Origin: Anaerolinea thermophila | Lineage (GTDB): Bacteria > Chloroflexota > Anaerolineae > Anaerolineales > Villigracilaceae | Length of the DNA stretch: 9,570 bases | Reading direction: 5' to 3' | Assembly (NCBI GenBank): GCA_022729775.1 | Contig: DZBA01000110.1 | Span: 1 to 9,570, forward strand | Position numbers and translations under genes: made by a program | Notes under the pieces: generated by a model | The model's database searches: none | What the model saw: only the letters and a program-made list of their open reading frames with translations | What the model was told of the DNA's origin: nothing | Shown: piece by piece, positions 1-5,222 of the stretch | Position numbering within the stretch: the stretch's first letter is position 1 | Layout: each line of letters starts with the position of its first letter

Positions 1-121
1 ATCCGTCGCATCCGTGTCCAAATGGTTTTTAATCACGGCAATTCCCAATGAGCCGCATAGCATTCATAATGCAACAAACCTGCAATGGTAGACATTACAG
101 AACCATAAAAAGGAGAAACCT

Positions 122-1702
122 ATGTCAAAACAAAAATTATTTCCCGTTCTTTCGATAGCAGTTTTATTAGCCTTGTTGATGGCGGCGGTATTGCCGCTTG
201 CCGCGTTCGCGCAGGATGAAACCCCGCCCGGCGGCGAACCCGTTGTTGTGCAAGAAGCCCCCGCGGAAGAGGAAGTCCCCGCGGAAGAACCCGCGCCCGT
301 TGAACCCGCTGCGGAAGAATCCGCGCCCGCTGAACCTGTCGCGGAAGAACAACCCGCCGAAGAAATCACCATCCCCGAAGTATTGGAACAACTCCCCGAA
401 GACGCGGAACTGGTGATTGTTGATGCCGAAGGCGAAGTTGTGCCGCTTGCTTCTGTGGAAGCGGTGGAAATTGTTTCCAAGAACGACCCCATCTGGTGTC
501 CCGACTCCGCGATGCCGGGCAATGGCTGTACCCCCGCTTTCGACACAGTGACAGAACTCGTGGGATATATCAGCAACCCTGCGAATGGCGTCACCGGCGC
601 GGGAACAATTTACTTCACATCTACGTATAACGTCAACGACTTCTCGATTACCCAACGCGATATGCCGAACTTGACCGACTTGACGATTCAAGGCGGGTGG
701 AACGGTCAAGTTGGCAATGATGCCGCGCTGGGCGGAAATACCACGTTTACCGTTCCCATTGACATCACTTGGCAGTGGTCACTTACCCCATCCACAGTTA
801 CTTTAAGGAATGTCACGGTGACCGGCGTTACAGTGGGTCCGGATGGTGAAAGTTCGGCTGGCGGCGCCGTCACCGCAGATGGAAAAATATTCGTCTATGA
901 CAGCGTATTTTCCAACAACGTGGGCGATGGCGTCCATGGCAGCACCGGGCTGTATCTTTCTTCTGAAAAAAGTATCTATGTCGAAAACGTCCAAGCCAAT
1001 CGCAACGCAGGTTCGGGCATGGACTTGTACGGACCCTTGATTGAAGTCGTCAACTCGCAGGCAAACTGGAACGACGGCGTGGGCATCGAAATTCCCAGCC
1101 CGTGGGATGGGGGAATGTATGCCGACAGAGTGGCGACCTTGACGAATGTCGAGCTCACCTGCAATACCGGCGGACAAGTCGCGACTACAAGAGACGAAGA
1201 TTGGACCGGTTGGACGGTAACTTCTAATGTCCCGAAAGGCGGATGCAGTGTTAATGGCGGTGGCGGCGGCTGTGGCGGCGGCACTCCAGTCAATGACGAC
1301 CCCAAGCCAAACTATTCGCTCTGCCACAAACTTGGCTCCTCCGCGCCCAGCTACTGCGATTCAATCCTTGAACAGGAAGAAGGCGAACGGATCATCCCCG
1401 TGCCGACACCCTACGATGAGAAGAACCTCCCCGCCGACCTCCCCGAAAATATCGAGTTCCTCTACGGCGTGAGAGTCATCCTGCACTGGAACACCCCCGA
1501 TGGCGACGTCGTGGACGAGAAACCCAACAACGTCCCCGTCTCCATTGAAATCCCCGAAGAATTCCAGGGTGAATCCATCCGCGTGTTGTATTGGGACGAC
1601 AAAGAATGGGTTGAAGTCAAACCCATCGAAATCAGCAAAGACGGCAAAGAAGTCAGATTCAGCGTTGACGAAAAAGGACAGTACGCGATTGTCTCGCCGT
1701 AG
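122..1702 (+). CDS. Secreted protein with Pro/Glu-rich stalk and predicted right-handed beta-helix
   Basis: The start ATG is preceded by a strong ribosome site (AAGGAGA). Residues 1-30 form a Sec signal peptide: Lys near the N terminus, a long Leu/Ala/Val core, and AFA before Gln31 as the likely cleavage site. Residues about 41-81 are a degenerate PAEE/PVEP repeat, probably an extended acidic stalk. Residues about 137-370 have short beta-like segments, Gly/Asn turns and repeats such as LTNV and VENV, suggesting a parallel beta-helix of the pectate-lyase-like fold. A Gly-rich linker with one Cys spans about 378-387. Residues about 440-526 form a compact all-beta C-terminal domain (SIEIPEEF, RVLYWDDKEWVEV, FSVDEKGQYAIV) of the kind found at the ends of bacterial surface proteins. 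I see no LPXTG motif, lipobox or C-terminal membrane segment. Extracellular location is well supported. The function is unknown: it could be an adhesin, a matrix component or a carbohydrate-active protein, but no catalytic residues were recognised. Confidence 0.85.
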   Translation: MSKQKLFPVLSIAVLLALLMAAVLPLAAFAQDETPPGGEPVVVQEAPAEEEVPAEEPAPVEPAAEESAPAEPVAEEQPAEEITIPEVLEQLPEDAELVIVDAEGEVVPLASVEAVEIVSKNDPIWCPDSAMPGNGCTPAFDTVTELVGYISNPANGVTGAGTIYFTSTYNVNDFSITQRDMPNLTDLTIQGGWNGQVGNDAALGGNTTFTVPIDITWQWSLTPSTVTLRNVTVTGVTVGPDGESSAGGAVTADGKIFVYDSVFSNNVGDGVHGSTGLYLSSEKSIYVENVQANRNAGSGMDLYGPLIEVVNSQANWNDGVGIEIPSPWDGGMYADRVATLTNVELTCNTGGQVATTRDEDWTGWTVTSNVPKGGCSVNGGGGGCGGGTPVNDDPKPNYSLCHKLGSSAPSYCDSILEQEEGERIIPVPTPYDEKNLPADLPENIEFLYGVRVILHWNTPDGDVVDEKPNNVPVSIEIPEEFQGESIRVLYWDDKEWVEVKPIEISKDGKEVRFSVDEKGQYAIVSP

Positions 1703-1732
1703 TTCGTAATTCCACCCTGATTTTTAACGCAA

Positions 1733-1765
1733 AGACCTCCGAGACATTCAACACCTCGGAGGTCT
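1733..1765 (+). terminator. Hairpin terminator after the secreted protein gene
   Basis: A perfect 11-bp inverted repeat (AGACCTCCGAG / CTCGGAGGTCT) with an 11-nt loop begins 30 bp after the stop codon. The downstream sequence is only moderately T-rich (CCTTATTTGCCTTTC), so it is a plausible but not textbook intrinsic terminator. It could instead be one of the palindromic repeats common in this window. Confidence 0.6.
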
Positions 1766-1789
1766 CCTTATTTGCCTTTCTTCGATGAC

Positions 1790-1807
1790 GGACTCCGCAA
1801 GTTCTAC
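1790..1807. repeat. Half copy of the CCGCAAG-TTCTA hairpin repeat
   Basis: The 18 bases GGACTCCGCAAGTTCTAC are identical to the first part of the hairpin element at 2475-2498, but the closing arm (CTTGCGG) is missing here. It sits directly before the 76-bp repeat at 1813, so two repeat types are joined head to tail. Confidence 0.55.
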
Positions 1808-1812
1808 GGGAC

Positions 1813-1888
1813 GGATTCAAAAGTCTCTTGACTTTCGAGGCAAAATCGGGAGATTTTGCAGTCCGAGGCGACAAACTTTGCCTGCACA
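1813..1888. repeat. 76-bp dispersed double-hairpin repeat, copy A
   Basis: This stretch matches 5130-5205 without gaps at 70 of 76 positions. It contains two short hairpins: AAAGTC-TCTT-GACTTT, then CAAAATC-GGGA-GATTTTG. An outer pair (AGGCAAA / TTTGCCT) could close around the second one. It is non-coding and ends 12 bp before the putative promoter of the first lipoprotein. The same element inside an unrelated operon points to a mobile or structured repeat family rather than a gene remnant. Confidence 0.75.
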
Positions 1889-1900
1889 TTGTAGAACTTT

Positions 1901-1928
1901 TTGACTCCAATATCAAACCCTCTATACT
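1901..1928 (+). promoter_or_regulatory. Putative sigma-70 promoter of the first lipoprotein gene
   Basis: TTGACT (1901-1906) and TATACT (1923-1928) are separated by 16 bp, and each matches the consensus at five of six positions. The expected transcription start is near 1935, only about 8 nt before the ATG at 1943. A second possible -10, TATAAT at 1928-1933, would put the start even closer to the ATG. Confidence 0.5.
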
Positions 1929-1942
1929 ATAATACACCCAGT

Positions 1943-2434
1943 ATGACCCGAAAAATCCTCCTCCCCACCTTACTCCTCCTCGCCTTATGGCTTAGCGCCT
2001 GCGGCGAAAATTCCGCGCCCGCGCTGACCGCGCAAGCGGCAGACCCTTGCTCCGCGCAAAACCTGCCGGAATCGGTCAAGAAGATTCACAACCTGACGCG
2101 CGAATTCGACAAATACTCCACGCTGGCAAGCAACACGCCGCAAACCCAAATCGTCCAAGTCCTGCCGGATATGCAGCGCATCGAAACATGGATGGAAGAC
2201 CAAGCCGCGCCGCCGTGTTTACAGCATCTCAAAGATCTGCAAATTCAACACGTCAAGACGGTGAACGCCACGCTGATGATATTCATGAACGCGGCTGACC
2301 AAACCGCGCTGGATCAGGTCAACGCGGGAATCGCCTACGCCCGCGACCTTCACCTGCAATACGACGTGGAACGCGCGCGCGTGCTGGGCATCACGCTTAC
2401 GCCCGCGCCGCCCACCCTCACCCCCGCGCCGTAA
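1943..2434 (+). CDS. Lipoprotein, short paralogue of the downstream gene
   Basis: The predicted product has 163 residues. Residues 1-20 form a lipoprotein signal peptide with an LSAC lipobox, so Cys20 would be lipidated and the protein anchored to the outer face of the membrane. From DPCS (residue 34) onward it is largely helical and about half identical by eye to the next gene, sharing DPCS, KK.H, TREFD.Y, LASN, MQRI and YD.E.AR. It stops just as the Thr/Pro linker begins (TPAPPTLTPAP), whereas the paralogue goes on to a linker and an SH3b-like domain. A longer reading from the TTG at 1901 is possible, but that TTG lies in the putative -35 box and would place residues ahead of the signal peptide. 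No Shine-Dalgarno sequence precedes the ATG. The conserved domain is not one I recognise. Expression may be leaderless. Confidence 0.8.
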   Translation: MTRKILLPTLLLLALWLSACGENSAPALTAQAADPCSAQNLPESVKKIHNLTREFDKYSTLASNTPQTQIVQVLPDMQRIETWMEDQAAPPCLQHLKDLQIQHVKTVNATLMIFMNAADQTALDQVNAGIAYARDLHLQYDVERARVLGITLTPAPPTLTPAP

Positions 2435-2437
2435 CGC

Positions 2438-2458
2438 GGACTCAAGTTCTACTTGCGA
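2438..2458. repeat. Damaged copy of the CCGCAAG hairpin repeat
   Basis: GGACTCAAGTTCTACTTGCG matches the intact hairpin at 2475-2498 except that three bases of the left arm are missing. It starts immediately after the lipoprotein stop codon. Confidence 0.5.
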
Positions 2459-2474
2459 AAAATCTCCAAACCCA

Positions 2475-2521
2475 GGACTCCGCAAGTTCTACTTGCGGTA
2501 AGCCAGAAGTAAAACTTCTGG
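2475..2521. repeat. Two adjacent perfect hairpins between the lipoprotein genes
   Basis: The first hairpin is CCGCAAG-TTCTA-CTTGCGG (2480-2498) and the second is CCAGAAGT-AAA-ACTTCTGG (2503-2521); both stems are perfect. No T tract follows, so these are unlikely to be efficient intrinsic terminators. They may act as processing or stability elements between the two reading frames, or simply be repeat units. Confidence 0.65.
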
Positions 2522-2537
2522 ACTCCAACAAACCATT

Positions 2538-3461
2538 ATGCTGAAAAAAATCCTTCCCCTTATTTTTATACTCACCGCGCTGCTCTCCGCCTGCGGAAGC
2601 CAATCTGCCGCGACGGAAACCGTCACCGCGCCCGCCTTCACCCCCACAGCGGACACAGACCCATGCTCCGAAGCGAACCTGCCCGAGGAAATGAAAAAAG
2701 TCCACGCCTTCACGCGCGAGTTCGACGATTACGCCAAGCTTGCAAGCAACGTCCCGCAAAATGAAATCCTGCAATTCATCCCGGAGATGCAGCGCATCTT
2801 ACGCGCCGCAGAAGACTATTCCGCGCCGGCGTGCCTGACCCAATTGAAAGAACTTCAAATCAGCAACATGAACGCCGTCATCAACACGCTGATTTTTTTC
2901 ATCAACATAAAAGACCAGGCGGGCATGGAACAAGTCAACTTTAATATACTTCAAGCGCGCGAGCTGCGCGTCAAGTATGACATCGAACACGCGCGGCTGT
3001 TGGGCGTCACCATCACGCCCGCGCCCACCTTCCCACCCACGCCCGACCCCAACGCCACCGCAACCCCTACGATGACCCTTACGCCGACAGCGACCAAAAC
3101 CGCAACGCCAACGAAAACCGCCACCGCGACCTTTACGCCCACGGCAACCAAAACCGCAACGCCAACGGCAACATCCACAGCAACGGCGACATTTACCGCA
3201 ACGATAACATCCACCGCGCCAGCAAACGCCACCGCGCTTAATCCCGCCTCAACCGGAATCAACCTGCGCCTCCTGCCGGATATGAACACACCCGTCGGCG
3301 GGATGCTTGGCGCGCAAGCTTCCACCCACGCTGTCGGCAGAACCGCCGATAATCAATGGGTGCAAGTGGAAATTCCAAATAAAGGCGGCTTATTGGGTTG
3401 GGTGTATACCTCGCTGGTGCAAATTTCAGTTCCCATCGAAAGCCTGCCAGTGGTGAAATAA
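2538..3461 (+). CDS. Lipoprotein with Thr/Pro linker and SH3b-like domain
   Basis: The predicted product has 307 residues. Residues 1-19 are a lipoprotein signal peptide (LLSAC lipobox, Cys19), placing the protein on the outer membrane face. Residues 41-160 are the helical domain shared with the upstream paralogue. Residues about 161-236 are a low-complexity Thr/Pro/Ala linker built on an 18-20-residue repeat (TPTATKTATPT). Residues about 238-300 look like a bacterial SH3 domain: GINLRLLPDMNTPVGGML, then TADNQWVQVEIP, then GGLLGWVYTSLV, matching the usual N-R, W-x-V and GW-V positions. SH3b domains commonly bind peptidoglycan or other cell-wall polymers, so a wall-binding lipoprotein is likely. 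The start is chosen because the signal peptide follows it directly. No clear Shine-Dalgarno sequence is visible. The specific role is unknown. Confidence 0.87.
   Translation: MLKKILPLIFILTALLSACGSQSAATETVTAPAFTPTADTDPCSEANLPEEMKKVHAFTREFDDYAKLASNVPQNEILQFIPEMQRILRAAEDYSAPACLTQLKELQISNMNAVINTLIFFINIKDQAGMEQVNFNILQARELRVKYDIEHARLLGVTITPAPTFPPTPDPNATATPTMTLTPTATKTATPTKTATATFTPTATKTATPTATSTATATFTATITSTAPANATALNPASTGINLRLLPDMNTPVGGMLGAQASTHAVGRTADNQWVQVEIPNKGGLLGWVYTSLVQISVPIESLPVVK
3076..3225 (+). repeat. Tandem repeat encoding the Thr/Pro linker
   Basis: A unit beginning TTACGCC recurs after 54 bp (18 residues) and then, degenerately, after about 60 bp, encoding TPTATKTATPT-type segments. The inner block ACCAAAACCGCAACGCCAAC is repeated exactly. 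Such repeats readily change length by slippage, so linker length may vary between strains. Confidence 0.65.
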
Positions 3462-3493
3462 TCAAAGTTGTTACCCGTCGAAAAAATTCTTAC

Positions 3494-3575
3494 CACAAAG
3501 GACACGATGGTCACGAAGGGAAAACGCCTGCACAACCAACCTTTTTCCTCCTTTGTGTACGTTGTGAACTTCGTG
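3494..3575. repeat. Inverted repeat with 9-bp periodic arms
   Basis: The left arm (3494-3519) is built from 9-bp units, CACAAAGGA, CACGATGGT and CACGAAGGG. The right arm (3550-3575) is its imperfect reverse complement, 18 of 26 positions. Similar CACGAAGGA-type elements are, to my knowledge, widespread non-coding repeats in bacteria. There is no coding signal here. Confidence 0.55.
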
Positions 3576-3610
3576 TTGAAAAAAGATGCCTTTTTGAGAA
3601 AAAATTAACC

Positions 3611-3695
3611 GTTCCGACACTTGCGCCGCGCTGCGTTGCAGTGCAGGTGAGGTTTCCTCGTAAAACATGGTTAAATTGCGCCAACCTTCGGAACG
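3611..3695. repeat. Inverted repeat with 8-bp perfect outer arms
   Basis: CGTTCCGA (3611-3618) pairs with TCGGAACG (3688-3695), and the pairing can continue imperfectly inward (CTTGCGC against GCGCCAA). The 69-nt interior is not recognisably coding. This may be a degraded palindromic element or a structured RNA, and the evidence is weak. Confidence 0.35.
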
Positions 3696-3697
3696 TT

Positions 3698-3732
3698 CTG
3701 CGTAAGGTGCGTTAAGTACTCACCTTACGCAG
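3698..3732. repeat. 12-bp hairpin, left flank of a composite repeat
   Basis: CTGCGTAAGGTG (3698-3709) and CACCTTACGCAG (3721-3732) are perfect reverse complements with an 11-nt loop. The 20 bases at 3699-3718 recur at 3858-3877 with one mismatch, flanking the palindromic element in between. A TTTTACTA stretch follows. Confidence 0.65.
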
Positions 3733-3747
3733 TTTTACTAAAAAGTG

Positions 3748-3850
3748 ATGTCATTGCGAGCCGCGCTCTTGATTTTTGCGGCGAAGCAATCTCTGACCTG
3801 TAAGAACGGATTGCTTCGGACGAAGAACAAAGGCGTCCTCGCAATGACAT
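3748..3850. repeat. Palindromic MITE-like element (GTCATTGCGAG type)
   Basis: The outer arms ATGTCATTGCGAG (3748-3760) and CTCGCAATGACAT (3838-3850) are perfect reverse complements. Inner arms CGAAGCAATC (3782-3791) and GATTGCTTCG (3809-3818) are also perfect, so the 103-bp element folds into a long interrupted stem. I know this TCATTGCGAG / GAAGCAATC pattern as a repeat scattered between genes in diverse bacteria. It carries no gene and would need an outside enzyme to move. Confidence 0.75.
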
Positions 3851-3857
3851 GGCATTT

Positions 3858-3877
3858 TGCGTAAGGTGAGTTAAGTA
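3858..3877. repeat. Direct repeat closing the composite repeat
   Basis: TGCGTAAGGTGAGTTAAGTA matches 3699-3718 at 19 of 20 positions, in the same orientation. It lies 7 bp beyond the palindromic element. Confidence 0.65.
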
Positions 3878-3941
3878 ATCTAATCTGCTGCAACTCTTTT
3901 TATTTTTATGCGTAATAAAGGTGTAAACAAAAGGAGAAAAC

Positions 3942-4133
3942 ATGAACGAAACAAAAACCCTCACCCGCAGCAAATCCAACCGCATGATCGCGGGCGTGTG
4001 TGCCGGACTTGGCGATTACCTGAATATTGACCCCACCGTGATTCGCCTCTTATTCCTGCTTGGATTTTTCACCTTCAACGGCGCAATGCTGCTTGTCTAT
4101 CTCGTCATGGCAATCATCACGCCGGAACAATAA
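3942..4133 (+). CDS. PspC-domain small membrane protein
   Basis: This 63-residue protein consists almost only of a PspC domain. The family signature is clear: LTRSKSNRMIAGVCAGLGDY (residues 7-26), then NIDPTVIRLLFLL, then one hydrophobic segment (about residues 35-58, ending MAIITPEQ). The start has a good ribosome site, AAGGAG, 6 nt upstream. PspC proteins are inner-membrane sensors or stabilisers in the phage-shock envelope-stress response in proteobacteria; in other phyla they often stand alone, and their role is less clear. No pspA or other psp gene is adjacent. The gene follows the repeat-rich spacer and is convergent with the export operon. Confidence 0.9.
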   Translation: MNETKTLTRSKSNRMIAGVCAGLGDYLNIDPTVIRLLFLLGFFTFNGAMLLVYLVMAIITPEQ

Positions 4134-4141
4134 GCGTAACG

Positions 4142-4170
4142 GTAGGGACAAGTCTAAGACTTGTCCCTAC
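4142..4170. terminator. Perfect hairpin between convergent genes
   Basis: GTAGGGACAAGTC (4142-4154) pairs perfectly over 13 bp with GACTTGTCCCTAC (4158-4170) around a TAA loop. The last ten bases are repeated at once (4171-4180). It fills the 49-bp gap between the PspC stop and the stop of the opposing ATPase gene, so it could stop transcription from both sides. It lacks a T tract on either strand, so Rho-independent action is uncertain. Confidence 0.6.
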
Positions 4171-4182
4171 TTGTCCCTACAT

Positions 4183-5088
4183 CTACCTTGCCAGCGCAAG
4201 GAATACATCCTCCAGTGTTGGCTCTCCCCTCTCTATTTTTTCAACTGTAATATTTTCAACGCGCAAGGCGTTTTCAAGCGTCTCTTTTTCCACGCGCTGA
4301 CTGATGACGCGCAGGTGATCGCCCGCCAAGCCAACGCGCTCCACGCCCGACAGCGCGGAGAGGATTTCCACCCCGCGTTCCAACGGCAGCGCAAACACCT
4401 CCCACACATTACCTGTGATGATGGTTTTCTTCAAATTTGTCGGCGTATCCATTGCCAGCAATTTACCGTCGCGCATCACGCCGACGCGCTCGCAGTATTC
4501 GGCTTCATCCATATAATGGGTGGTGACAAGAATCGTCACGCCGCCTTCGGCAAGTTCATAGATCAAATCCCAAAACGCGCGGCGGGCGGTCGGGTCTACG
4601 CCGGAGGTGGGTTCATCGAGGAACAATAATTTTGGCTCATGCACCAGCGCAATTCCCAACGAAAGACGCTGCCGCCAGCCGGTGGACATATCGCCCGTGA
4701 GCGTGTTCTCATGCCCTTTCAAGCCGACCAGTTCCAGCGTGTGTTGAATGCGCGCTTTATCGGTCACGCCGTACACGCCGCCATAGAATGTTAAATTTTC
4801 GAGCGTGGTCAGGTCGTCATAAATGGCAAACTTCTGCGACATATACCCCACGCGCAAGCGGACTTCCTCGCTTTGCCGCGCAACGTCAAAACCAAGCACG
4901 GTGGCATGTCCATCACTGGGGCGAAGCAAGCCAAGCAACATGCGAATTGTGGTGGTCTTGCCGGACCCGTTCGGACCAAGATAGCCGACAATCTCCCCCC
5001 TGCCGACTTCAAAGTTGATGTGATCCACCGCGACAAAATCGCCAAAACGCCGCGTGAGATTTTGAACAGAGATAACAGGTTCAGTCAT
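4183..5088 (-). CDS. ABC transporter ATPase 2 (YbhF C-terminal-half-like)
   Basis: This 301-residue ATPase powers export through an ABC-2 permease. Walker A is GPNGSGKTT (38-46), the Q-loop Gln is residue 85 (GYMSQ), Walker B is LLFLDEP (154-160), the D-loop is SGVD, and the switch His is His191 (TTHYMDEAE). The signature is MSTGW (134-138) rather than LSGGQ, a departure from consensus typical of the second half of YbhF-like tandem ATPases. The C terminus (EPTLEDVFLALA) is typical of the DrrA/YbhF type. Start choice: the ATG at 5088 has GGAG 5 nt upstream (5094-5097), whereas the in-frame ATG at 5115 has none and would add nine untypical residues. It is the last gene of the operon, and the spacer upstream contains the 76-bp repeat. 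Confidence 0.92.
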   Translation of the reverse strand: MTEPVISVQNLTRRFGDFVAVDHINFEVGRGEIVGYLGPNGSGKTTTIRMLLGLLRPSDGHATVLGFDVARQSEEVRLRVGYMSQKFAIYDDLTTLENLTFYGGVYGVTDKARIQHTLELVGLKGHENTLTGDMSTGWRQRLSLGIALVHEPKLLFLDEPTSGVDPTARRAFWDLIYELAEGGVTILVTTHYMDEAEYCERVGVMRDGKLLAMDTPTNLKKTIITGNVWEVFALPLERGVEILSALSGVERVGLAGDHLRVISQRVEKETLENALRVENITVEKIERGEPTLEDVFLALAR

Positions 5089-5129
5089 TCGGTCTCCAAC
5101 GTCGTGTGCATGCAAAACATGTCAGGGAT

Positions 5130-5205
5130 GGATTCGAAAGTCTCCTGACTTTCGAGGCAAAATCGGGAGATTTTGCAGTCCTAGGTGACAACCTTTGCGT
5201 GCACA
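5130..5205. repeat. 76-bp dispersed double-hairpin repeat, copy B
   Basis: This copy matches 1813-1888 at 70 of 76 positions without gaps. It contains CGAAAGTC-TCCT-GACTTTCG (8-bp perfect stem) and CAAAATC-GGGA-GATTTTG (7-bp perfect stem). It fills most of the 134-bp spacer between the two ATPase genes and is transcribed as part of their mRNA if the operon is continuous. Confidence 0.78.
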
Positions 5206-5222
5206 CCCAACGTCTGCGAAAG

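Noticed and set aside
64..709. Long reading frames on the minus strand and a shifted + frame (198-416) over the start of the secreted protein gene
   Set aside because: They are produced by the GC-rich Pro/Glu codon repeat of the real gene. The + frame in use has a signal peptide, a ribosome site and a full domain layout; the others show only low-complexity residues.
1901..1942. Longer first lipoprotein from the TTG at 1901
   Set aside because: The TTG lies in the likely -35 box and adds 14 residues in front of a complete lipoprotein signal peptide.
2951..3325. 124-residue minus-strand frame rich in Val/Ala
   Set aside because: It is the antisense of the Thr/Pro linker repeat in the lipoprotein gene and has no independent start signal or domain.
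3398..3715. 105-residue + frame across the lipoprotein end and the repeat spacer
   Set aside because: It overlaps the lipoprotein in another frame and then reads through the inverted repeats; its composition is not protein-like.
3494..3877. CRISPR array
   Set aside because: The repeats are inverted and differ from one another; there are no regularly spaced identical direct repeats with unique spacers, and no cas genes.
4060..4629. 189-residue + frame over the 3' end of ATPase 2
   Set aside because: It is the antisense of a well-supported ABC ATPase gene and starts inside the PspC gene in another frame.
5089..5115. Longer ATPase 2 from the ATG at 5115
   Set aside because: No ribosome site precedes it, while the ATG at 5088 has GGAG 5 nt upstream and matches the usual family start.
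5089..5222. Inactivated fused YbhF-like gene split by the 76-bp repeat
   Set aside because: Both ATPases have complete family C termini, and ATPase 2 has its own start and a strong ribosome site, so two intact genes explain the data better than a broken fusion.
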